A DNA stretch of 64,000 nucleotides. Source: Hofstenia miamia. Lineage: Eukaryota > Xenacoelomorpha > Acoela > Hofsteniidae. Positions 24,801-37,500 of this stretch are shown here, one piece after another (position 1 is the first letter of the stretch; every line of letters begins with the position of its first letter). The DNA is taken from positions 716,429 through 780,428 of the forward strand of contig CABFPE010000118.1 of assembly GCA_900660155.1 (NCBI GenBank), read 5' to 3'. Below the pieces are notes generated by a model, which was not told where the DNA came from, did not search any database, and worked only from the letters and a program-made list of their open reading frames with translations. The position numbers and the translations under genes are program-made.

Positions 24801-26629
24801 ATGACAAGGCGGGAAGAATGGTTCACTTGAGTTTGAGCAGGCAGCACAAGCCACAGGGCGTCATAGAAAATGAGAAGGTTAAGATACTGTGGGACTTCAA
24901 CATATAGACAAGCAAGCTGATAGAACCACGGAGGCCAGACATAGGAGTTGTGGACAAAGAGAAAAGATTGGGAACACTGATAGACACAGCAGTACCAAAG
25001 GACAGGAATGTAGAAAGCAAGGATTTGGCAGAGGAAATAGAAAGGCTGTGAGTAAGAAGCATAAAAGACACTTAGAGGAGTTTGGAGTACCAAAGTAATA
25101 ATAATAACAATAATTCATTTGAATCAGAAAGAAAACATCTGATAATCTTAATAATTTAAAAAATAAAAAACGGTTAGTTAATATTTTTAAAATTCGATCA
25201 GGACAGAAATTTGTATATTTATTTCTTGTATTACGACCTGAACGTGGTTTCCCACCGACAAACAGCATATAGTTCTAGTTTGGGAATTATTCCTCTTTAA
25301 ATATGATTATTATTGCTGGTTATTTTGTCATATAACTTTGCTATCCATCTCCAAAATGCAACCCTTTATTGGTACATAACAATCCAATAATCCCATTTTT
25401 GTGCTTTGCGTTGGAGGGATCCATCGCATGTAGTTAGTATTGGAAACAAACTCCACACCTTCTCATGCAATAGCTTATATGAAGGAAAATCATTGTTCTA
25501 TATAGATCATTCAAGTTTTCGGAGCTATAATTAAAGTGCTTCGTCATTAGTAGAGGAAAAACAATTATCTTAAGTCTATTAACGGGTCTATAAAATCTGA
25601 GGTCATCGAACGAGATAACTACAAGGACAACAACATTGCTTTTATGGTGAATTCCAAAAATATTTAGCATCTTTTCAAATTGAAAGCAGGGTTCTGCAGA
25701 TTTGCTTGTATTGAAAAACATATTATTCAAACTACACCAATGACATAAGTTCATTAATTATAGTTTCAGTGTGATCAGGGCATACATAGAAACCGGAATA
25801 ATGCAATTGATTTCATCCGCATATTTAAGCAAATAACCATAGTTAAAAGAGATTTGCATTTCATCATATAATAATTTAAACACCACGGTTAGTAATCCTG
25901 AGTAATCCCATATCGACACATTGCTACCTTTCTCGTAGAAAATCAGAAAGAATGTTAATTTTGATCAGGTATAACTTCAACTATTGTTTCTACAATCCGG
26001 TGCCTTAGAGCACGATCAAATGCCTTGCTTGCTAAGATCAAGAGTAAATATTCTCACATAGTGTAAATTTCGTTGTGATTTTTTGGAAATATTAATGATT
26101 TTCATATGAGCGCACTCTGTAAGGCAAACTTTACTGAAACCAAATTTGTTAAATTTAAGTGACTTATTGCACTTGCCAGTTATTAATGTGTTAAAGATTA
26201 ATCTCTCGAAAATTCTAGAAATAATTATGGTAATGGATCCAACATGGAGAAGGCCTAATGATTTAATCTTTGCCTTTTTTGGAATTGGAACTACACCAGA
26301 AATTTTAAAATTGTTTGGATACGTGTTTTTCTTGATACTGAGATTAAAAGCATAGGTTAAAATTTCAGCTAAATTATGTGTGTTATTATTAATTAACCAA
26401 TAAGGAATACCGTGATATAGAGCCAGGTTTCAGTAATATAAGATAAATCGATTTTACTGTTTGAGACATTGTCTCTCTTGATTAATCTCAGAGGCTGATA
26501 AGTCAAGAGAAATAACAATCCGTTTTGTATATGATTTCAATTTTGTATTAAGATTTATAAATAAAAATGAACAATAATGTAATTGTGATAAACAAAATGC
26601 ATACAATAGCTGAACGTGATATGCATTAA

Positions 26630-26683
<54 letters not shown>

Positions 26684-29600
26684 ATCTTAAATGTAGATTA
26701 TGATACCGTAGCAAGGCCTTGTACGTTGTACCGTAGCAAGAAAATAGTTTTCATTACCCGTTATACAGTCATTACTAATGAGCGACAGATATGAGATTAA
26801 ATGGTGCTTGCTAGTAAGTGAGTTATTTGAAGCCATTAATGTTAGTTAAGTAAGATGAACAACAAGAGAAAGTAGTTGAATTAAAAATTGAATCTTACCT
26901 TTTTCAAAACAATGGACTAATTACATCTATTAATTAGGCCCAAACATTAAACTTATATTGAATAATTACAACGGTACAATATTGACCTACACTCTTAAAA
27001 ATAATCCGATTCAACACTACAATAAGTACAGTAAGCAAACAGTCCATCAACTATCGGAGTAGAGACTTACACACTGATATAAAGGAAGGATTAGGGTAGC
27101 TGTGATTTGATTTCATCCAAGCTTCGAAGAATAATACAAGCGAATTTGTAGATGATTTTCAAAAATCAGCAAGTGATTTAAAGCTTCTAAGAAATATTGA
27201 CATTAGTATCAAATCACAAGCTTAAAAATAGCATTATTGAATATGAAAATGGTGAAGATAGTGATTAATTTGTAAAATTTTTAATAATTACATACATATT
27301 AATGAAGAATAAAGTATACAGCTGCGGCAAAAAGTTTAGCAAAACCCACTAATTTTATTAAATCAAGAAGTATATGATGGATATATATGGAATAGAACAA
27401 TCCCGATCCTCGAAGCATATGTGATCTACATTTTGTTTATAATGATTATGAATATATTCTTATAATAATGCGTCATCATTGATTTTGATAAATCAGTTGA
27501 ATTTGGGTACTAATCTGAATTTGATGCTTAATTCTTATCATCTGATTTCTCATATTGACATACGTCACTCACTTCTATTTATAGCAGTGACGCAAGCTGC
27601 ATCCTTTCTCAATCCTTGAAATCAATCTTCCAATCAAATTGTACGTTTCTGTCTTCAGCAAAGTATAAGTGAGTGCGGTTATTCCAAGTCAACAATTGGA
27701 AAGATACCTGAACTATCACGAGGGAAGCATGCCCCAGTATCTATACTTCATTTCAATGGATTCAAATTTTCAACTTGTATTTGGCTGGCCTAGAAATTCA
27801 CCGGATATGAACTGTATTGAACGCTGTTGAAGTCAGTTAAAAATGAAACTACAAAAATATCACTCTTCATCTTATGAGACATTATCTGCGCATGTGAAGC
27901 AGCTTTGGATTACAGAGATAGCTCCATGCCTCATCGCATTTCGTCGTGTTTAGCAGCCAGAGGATTACATACATCCTACCTTTTCCTATACATTATCTCC
28001 ATGTAAGAATGTGATTTATACTGACCAATTCTCATATACATTAATTGTTTTCATGTACATATGTATTATTTACATGTACCAGTGTGATTTATGCTGTGAA
28101 ACTCTCATTAAGGTTGTTTACAAAATTTTCAATGAAAAAATTTGAATCAGGTGTTGCTAAACTTTTTGCCGCAACTCTACATAAAATCCTTCTTATTTAC
28201 AAATGTTTTGTATTTAAATATTCCAAACATTTTTAAACAGTTTCCTGTGGACATTTGCGGCACAATAATTTTTTTCTTTGGTGTGGTGTGTGACTTCGGT
28301 GTGGCAATACTTCAAACAATTTACTAGAAGCCGTCTTCACACGTCTGTAAATGGAATACCTTGTCACTTCATTTTCAGTTCATTTACTATTTAATGTCAT
28401 TAACAGAAGATATATACAAGTTTCTGGAATGTTCTATTTGAAGTTTGAAGCTCTTTGGACTTAGAGGACTAAGAATGAAATTTTTGCCTTTACACTGGTT
28501 GAGTGTGGTTGAGATAGCTTCTTCAGTTCCATCATAAAAGTTTTCTTCTGATGTCTATGACATCCGCAAGCTTGACAACTTTGAGATCAGGTTCTTGAAA
28601 CTATAAATCATTAGAGAACAGATTGAAGCTGTGAGTGCCCAAAAGTGTTCCCTATGGAACACACTGTTATGGTCTATTAAATGAACATGTGGAATTATTG
28701 TTGTTTAGTGCTATTCTATTTAAGAATTAAACTTAATTTTTTCAGTTATATAAACTAGCTATCTGCGCTTAAATCACTTGGAAGACAATTACTGAAAATA
28801 TTTATTTTGAGATTGTTCATCTCTCGCTGAGGAGAATGACTATCATCTTTGTCATTGCATTGGACAACAAACATTAGGTTAAATAAAAGAAACATTTTCT
28901 TTATTTGAATTCCTTGTCCCTATGTTTGTTTTGTTTCTTTTCATTAATAAAAAAACCCGCAACTTTTTATCCAGGTATCAAATTATCTGTGTTCCACCAG
29001 AGGCAACTTTTTCACATCGTATTTTTTAGTCATGCATATTTTTATGGACCCTACAATAAATATACACTTGAAAAGCAAGATGAAGACTTTTACACATAAA
29101 ATTTATGGCCTTAATGAATCAGCGAAAATTCTAATATTCTATTAAAAAATTTACATTTTATCAGAAAAATATACTTGAAAAATTCAGCGATGCGAAACGA
29201 TCAAGCATACAAATATTTGTTGCCTTGATAAAGTTAAAATATGTTTTGTTTCATATTTGAAAAATGAAATTTCTTACTCCCTTTATGATTGATTCCTGTA
29301 AGAATGTTCACCATTTGAAAGAATAATTTTTCAATTTCATACACAATTTCAAGATCTAACAATCACTTGCTTATATTTTCCAGAGTTCAAAACCATTTTA
29401 TTACTAACTTCTCACGTCCTTTCTTATCACGATTAAATAAATAGAAAACACTCAATTTACTTAATCATATAAAGTGCAGATATTACCACTGCCTATTACA
29501 AAATAATGAACAATAAACCAGCGGTATTCCTAGTATTAAAACAAGTACTATATGGCGTTTTACTCTTAATTTCAGTAAATGCTTTCATGAAAATATATTT

Positions 29601-30760
29601 GAGAGCTGGGGTGATTGTGAGTATATGAAAATAGTTGTGCGAGTGCCCATTTGGGTTGGATGTGGGTCGGAATTCGTCAATTTCTTTACACTAAGCAAAC
29701 TGAAATATTTGAGTATATTTTATTGCCCTATACTTAATGCAGATATATTTCGAATTTCAGAAATATTTTGTATACAAGTAGGGTATTCAAAGAAGTCTTT
29801 CCACGACCAGGGCTACTTTTAATTATAGTATGATTAAAAAATAAAAGTGATTATTAACTATTTAAAACTAATATATCTAAAAAAAATATAACTGAAGATG
29901 TTATTCATTTTTACTTAGATAATCTTTGTTAGTTTATATAAATATTTAATGCATAATGACGCATAAAAGTTGCCACTATCATATAAAATATTAACAAGTG
30001 CAACGCATTTTCGTAAAACTAGTGCATAAAATTGAATTTTATTAGTGTAATTCCAATAATGGAATAATTGTACGCAGGTGTGAAGAAATGATCGCGAAAT
30101 GTTTGCAAAGCGAAAATTAAATTTATTAAAATGCACAGCAAACACTAAAAATCATTAATTTTTGAAATCACACTGAATTTCTCGAAAGAACAAATGTTTA
30201 TTCGCTTAAACGTAGTAGGAGAGCTCTTTGTTAAAAGCGCTTTTATTATAAATTACAAAACTGGATTTCATGGAATTTGTGTAAGAAGCCAGTCACTAAC
30301 AAAAATTATTGAATTCCAATCAATGCATTGCCACATATTTATTGAATGCTATAACTAACAATTGTAATTCACTCTTTGTAATGAAAATGTTTCTTAAACT
30401 ATTTTGAAATGTAATACTTCTTGGTGCAGTTTACAGCAAATAGATTGAAACGAGGTAGGCCTACTTTTTGTAAAATTTAGATGTAGTGCTATCATTCACC
30501 ATTAAGTAACCCAGAATAGTATTATTCTATGCTATATATGGTATATTTGTGAAATCTACATTAAAATTACTACCTTGATTCATTGTGCACAAATTTAAAA
30601 ATAATCAGTTATTATATTTATTATAATACTCCACAAAAACTGCACTCACACTTCTTTGGAGTAGTTGTTAATGAGAAAGTTACTGAAATGCAATATTTAA
30701 ATAAGCGTGTCTCCTACATGAATTATTTTCTCAAACAAAATCTTATTTAGTTTTATCGGG

Positions 30761-30800
<40 letters not shown>

Positions 30801-31511
30801 NTTCCAATAATGGAATAATTGTACGCAGGTGTGAAGAAATGATCGCGAAATGTTTGCAAAGCGAAAATTAAATTTATTAAAATGCACAGCAAACACTAAA
30901 AATCATTAATTTTTGAAATCACACTGAATTTCTCGAAAGAACAAATGTTTATTCGCTTAAACGTAGTAGGAGAGCTCTTTGTTAAAAGCGCTTTTATTAT
31001 AAATTACAAAACTGGATTTCATGGAATTTGTGTAAGAAGCCAGTCACTAACAAAAATTATTGAATTCCAATCAATGCATTGCCACATATTTATTGAATGC
31101 TATAACTAACAATTGTAATTCACTCTTTGTAATGAAAATGTTTCTTAAACTATTTTGAAATGTAATACTTCTTGGTGCAGTTTACAGCAAATAGATTGAA
31201 ACGAGGTAGGCCTACTTTTTGTAAAATTTAGATGTAGTGCTATCATTCACCATTAAGTAACCCAGAATAGTATTATTCTATGCTATATATGGTATATTTG
31301 TGAAATCTACATTAAAATTACTACCTTGATTCATTGTGCACAAATTTAAAAATAATCAGTTATTATATTTATTATAATACTCCACAAAAACTGCACTCAC
31401 ACTTCTTTGGAGTAGTTGTTAATGAGAAAGTTACTGAAATGCAATATTTAAATAAGCGTGTCTCCTACATGAATTATTTTCTCAAACAAAATCTTATTTA
31501 GTTTTATCGGG

Positions 31512-31558
<47 letters not shown>

Positions 31559-34500
31559 ATATATATATATAATGCGTGTGCATCTCACCAGTAAGTCTAG
31601 AATAATTTCTCTGAATCATTCTTGCCAGAAATAATTTGATCACCAAATTATTCTTGTTCACTCAAATTTTCTTGAATTTATTCGGCCAACGTGTTTTGCT
31701 GATGAAAGCAAAATAACCGATTCCGAAATAATGTATGTAAAGAAAATCTCCTTAACCTTAACAGCTTGTGGATTTTTGAAAAAAATTTTCATGGGGATCC
31801 TATAAAAAGATTTTAAGCGCTTATAGCTCAAAAACTATTAAAGCTATGCTCAATATGAACGCATCACGTGGAAAAGGAGAGTCGCCTCTTTTTTTCGCTC
31901 TAAATCCGCGCACTGGTTCTAACTTCTGGTTTTGCGCACGCCACGCCTCAATGAGTTTGGAATACCTTTGCACATATCAAGAAAGGTTCTTTGTTGGCTC
32001 CATGGCCTCAAAACCTTCTAAACACAAAAACACTAGGTATGGAGACAATTTAAATCTTTTTCAAAAATTAGAAATTTTCAAAGAAAACGTTTCAACAACC
32101 TCTGACACAGTAACACACTTTAATAGAAATTTCCAAGGTTGCTTTAAATTATGTTCAAATTTGGTAATAGGCTTGGAGAAAATCATTTGTAAATGTGGAA
32201 AAACGGTTTGTCCTTTGAAAAGGACATCGGGCTACTTAAGGTAAAAATGATATGATTTACATTACATGATTGAAATTAACAAAATTTTAAAACCTTCAAT
32301 CAAAGTTTTATTTGAGATCAAGATAGTAAAATATGATCCTGCTCAACTATTAAAACTACTATTCCAAAATGTATTACTCCTCCAGTATAAAATTAAGAAA
32401 ACATTTTTTAATTAAATTTTGAATTTTTTTGAAAGAAACAAAGTGAATCTGTTATTGGGGAAAAATTTAGCAATTGATATAAATTTCATCCTATCGTACA
32501 TTACTAATAAATTCTAATTAACAATATCAAATTGCATTTCCCAGCGTTAGAAGAAATTTGATCAGGTATATAATAGTTTTGATTAACTGATTCGCTTTAC
32601 ACAAGGGAAGAAGCATGCCACCGCTTCATTGAATCACAGACCGTTAAACTGATTATTTGATGAAGTCGCGACTTCCCATTTGAGATGTAAATTACGACAT
32701 AAAACTCAAAGTCGGCCATAAATAATTATTTATAATGATATTTCTCATACATTCGACAATATCTTAGATGTTCCTTTCTTAGCTGTTATGATATTTTCCT
32801 ACCGATAAAAATTAAGTCATCCCCTAAAAATCTTCTGAACACAGTATCCGTCCTACTCCTCATGATGTAAACAAATTTTTACCTTATTCTCAACATTTGA
32901 CTGAATTCTAATATCAATTGAAATTTATATACACTGTATCATGTAAAAATATATTCTGTAAATTCAATTATCCAATTTCAGTAAAACGTTTTATCTAGTG
33001 CTTTTAGTGTGAAATTATTTTTTAAGTATAAGAATCTGTTCTACAAATGCCTAAATTTGCCAACGGAAATTACTTTCCTCTTTTTCCAGATATGGTATTT
33101 ACTAAAAGTGTTTATTTATAAAATTTTCATTGTTATTAATTGTATTAAATACATGAAGAAATATTATTCAACTAGCTATAAATCAGCGTCAGATGGGAAT
33201 TCTATGATCCCAAGCAAAACGAACTTTGATTCAATCATAATCAGAGGCATAGAAAAACATCTTAAATGTCAGAAATATACATTTATGCATTCATGTATAT
33301 TATGTATATATTTCTTTATAAAGTGGCACAGAATTAATTTAAAAAACAGCAGAAGGAATGATAGTTCATGTGCTTAATTTAATTGTATTACTTTCTCTTA
33401 CGGCATTAATTCGCATACAATTAATCATTTTACAATTATTAAATATTCTTGTGGAACAAATTCAGCCTCTAGACAAAGGAACCTTGATCAAAGATTGGGC
33501 TATCGCGCCTGAGCAGGGTTATAATTTAATAGACGCCTTGAGGTATTTGCTTACGCAAAACTCCACACTTTATAAAATGAAATTTTCCTGTTAATTAAAT
33601 ACTAATATTTTGCGATTATAAATAAGTATTAAAAAATTATTAGAATTTTATCATAAATTTATTTATAAATCAATCAAGCAATCAATATTAACTATTTTAG
33701 CGGTGAATTTGCCCCTATTCTTGAGGAGCTTGAAAATATTAGCTACAAAACCATATTGTGACTTTAAGATCACTAATAATTTTGTCCACATTCTCGAACA
33801 ATTTTCTCCAAGCCTATTAAGAATTTGAGAATCCTGGGATTTCGTTTCGACACAGCAATGGGTAAGTGTGCTTCCTTGTTATGTTGAAAATTTGTCATAA
33901 ACATTCTTAACTGTTTACTTTTTAATTTGAAAATCTGCTTTTTGCAAAGACATTCAAATTCTTCCAATACGAAGTTTACAGATACAAAAATGGTCTAAAG
34001 ATCACGGCAGCAAAAACTATCTTCAGATATTTTTTTTCTGTGGTTACACCATAAAAGTGTTCTCCAGACGCGAAGTGCACAAGGTCAGAAATCTTTGAGC
34101 CGTTGGGTTTTCAGATTTTGGAATATCTTAATTATTTTGTCAGTTAACATTTTTTTAAAAATCATCACGATTTCTGAAAAAACCTGAGCTGTTTAGAATT
34201 AACAATAAAAAAATTGTTACTATTTAAAATTTATTCAAATTATCTTAGATTCAAATAACTGTAGATAACCACCCAAACTACATTAAGGCATTGAGGCAAG
34301 TTGACCTCAAAATTAGACTTTGTGCTCTCTCATAGACGCATCTACAAAGGTTTTCTTCAATTTACCCCTACAATAACTGCTATTTCTGTTTTCTGTGTTT
34401 TACATTGTTTTAGCCTTATTTTTTCAAAATTATGCTTTTACTGATTAAGTACATCTTGCCGGATTTTTCTCCACTTGAAAATTAGATCTTTCACGTTGGA

Positions 34501-37500
34501 AAATCAAATTTGTGTATACAACACTATGGAGATTTATTGATTGATTTCCTAAAATAATATGTTCTTTAATTATATAATTGGCACTTATTTTAGTTATTAT
34601 GGGCTAATTCTGCATATTCTTTCTCATTGTTTCTTGCATTTCTGTCTCAAAGAGAATATTTGAAAAACAACAAATTTGTTAAATTTTGGTTTTGGTTATT
34701 GAAGCAACCAAGGTAACAATGCTTCTTTAGTATTAACATATACATACCAAACTCCAATACTTAAGCATTTACTACATGTATTTGGGACAGGCATGTATCC
34801 AGGATTTTCATGTTCCAAAATAACTTTACCAACCCTGACTCATTCTAATATTTTTTGAATTAATTGGACATAATAGCATCTGTAATAACTTTCTAAAATG
34901 AAAAATATTCTGAATTTATGAAATTTGACTAAATATATCATAAGATATCGGGGTGGCGAACAGAGTATTAGAAATTAATTTCTTATTGTGCTTTGATTTC
35001 ATTTTTCTTGAATTTATTGGCAGCTTTTATTCCATGGGTCATTAACAGTCTTCTGCCTAATGATTGATGCGGAGATCTAGGCGGTTTTTTCTTGTTTAAT
35101 TGTTATGACATGTTAATCATGCATTTCTATTTCAAACCGCCCATATATTATAATTATATTTGTTCTTATGCATTGAACCAGTTTATTATTCTATCTATGA
35201 TTTTTGAAAATCTTTCTCGACTCTATACAGCTAAATCAGCTGTAATCAATTTTAAATATATTTATCTGAATAACACTGTTTTTTCTTATCATCAGTTCTT
35301 TGCTAAAAGCAACTTCAATTGCAATAAGTATAGCAAACTAATTTTTTTCAAAGTTTTTTGCTTTTTAAGATTGTATTAAGCTTACTAAAAATTGTTCTAT
35401 TATTGATAAACAGCTTTAGAAATTAAACAATATTTTCCTGCTATTAAAATTTTTTGGCCAATGAGGAAAAAATCTCGTAAGATTTAATGGGCGATTATCA
35501 AGCATACATATTGCTTTACCTGAAAACTTTTCTGTATCTATTAAGAAGATACTTAAATTGGGTATCTCATATTATTTCAAACATGTTGGTTCTTGTCTTA
35601 GCCCCTTACTTATAGGTGATCATACTAATAAAATATTTGGGTGGGTATTAAAATATAGACTCTGATATCAAAATGTGTGACAACTAAGCGACGCTACTTC
35701 TCAGGAATATTTTTCAACAAAGAATTTAAAAATAGATCATATTCCCCCAAACAATAGGTAGAAATCTTAATAAATCCATGAAAATTTACGGTAGTACAAT
35801 AATAACAAGCCATTCCTGTTCTTTGAAATATTTATTTTAATGTACCATGGAATATTTTAAAGTGTTAACCTTAATGGCAACTTATATTTATTCTCAGTTA
35901 GTGCTAACATGATTATCTTTAAAGAGATCTCGTCAAATCGTGGTATAACTTGCTGCTTTTATTTGTACAAGCTGACTAAAAAGACATATTTTAATAATTT
36001 TATTTTTAATTGAATAATCTAATACTGATTGACACATCTGGTCTTTATTCATTAACGAAGTATAATGAAAATCATCGATCTGGACAATGTTTATTCAGTA
36101 TATCTGCCAATTGTAATCAAATAAAAATTCAAAATATAATTTCTGCTGTCAATTCCTTTATTAACGGAAACTCTAAAAGAACAAAATGCACAAAACGCGT
36201 AATTGTTCATAAGGCAATATTGCATTAATTGGAAATAATCTAATTATTTGTACAAAATAATGATTCGTGTACGTTTAATTTGAGTCGGTTTCGATAGCTC
36301 ACGATAACTTAAGCAAAAAATAATACTGATAAAATAAAATCATTATTAATATTATGAAGTTGTAATGATTTCGAATAATATAAAGTTATTCTTTTATGCA
36401 TTTTAGTAAATTTGTTTTCATTACATTCTATATGTTTTACTTTTCCTTTTGATATTAATGAATTTAGTTGAAGTCTTATGTGTTCTTTTACCCTTACTTC
36501 CATTGATTCTAGGGAATATAAATACGTGTCTATATTTGGAAATACATTTATTTTAACCAGTGCATTCACATTCAATGTTTGGATTTCACATACTGATTTT
36601 TTAATTTTCATTTCGGTACATATAATTTCATTCGATGCGAGGTAATTTTCAATAGATATTTTCTGGTAACTAGTCTTTCACATTGTTTTCTTTATTAAAT
36701 TCTGTATAAACGCCATTTCTTAAAGATTTATGTCGATATCCCATTTTTTTCGAAATAATGGTAGCTACTTCATCTATCGCTGTTGATAAGTTCTTGTAAT
36801 TAGATGATGTTATATGGACTTTATTGTGTTTTCTTTGTGTCAAGGACTGCAATCACATTTGTATGGTATGCATAGTCCAGTTTTAATTGATCTTTCATGA
36901 CATTCAAATTCAAATTTTTCTTGATACTAATGACAATGTTGTATTTATCAATCTAACTACCATTATTTTCGTGTTCTATTGTAAATTTTTTATTGAAAAT
37001 TAATGCGGTATCGTCTTCAGAATTATATATGCAAAATATTTATCCACAAAGCGAGAATAAAATTAAATTGAATAGATTAAAGATAATATTTGAATAGATA
37101 AGAAATATTCGAAATAAATGGTCCAAGTATAGATCTCCGAATACATTTTTAAAGTTCAAACAATAAAATTACTTTTCAAACACAATTTTACTTTTATTTT
37201 AGTACACAATTGAAAATTATGAATGATTGAAATATCAGGATTATAATTCATCAATTATGATATTTTGCTTAGTTTATGATTGCAGATTTTCCACGTCATT
37301 AAATGTAACGTCAAAGGTTTATTTATGGCCCAATAATATATTATTGCTGGATTATTCACTGATATAAATCAATCCTAATAAATACTATTAATAATATCGA
37401 AAGAGTACTGATTTTTTAAGCACTGCCTAAATAATTAATAAGCATTATGTATGTGTTGCCAGAGTCCAACAGGCAAATGGAGCCACAGAAATGCTAAACA

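Noticed and set aside
24262-25268. Several minus-strand open frames rich in Ser, Leu and Cys
   Set aside because: They are shadows of the plus-strand LINE, whose purine-rich coding sequence leaves few stops on the other strand.
31846-32244. 132-codon open plus frame
   Set aside because: It lies across a diverged copy of a non-coding hAT MITE family, and related copies do not keep the frame.
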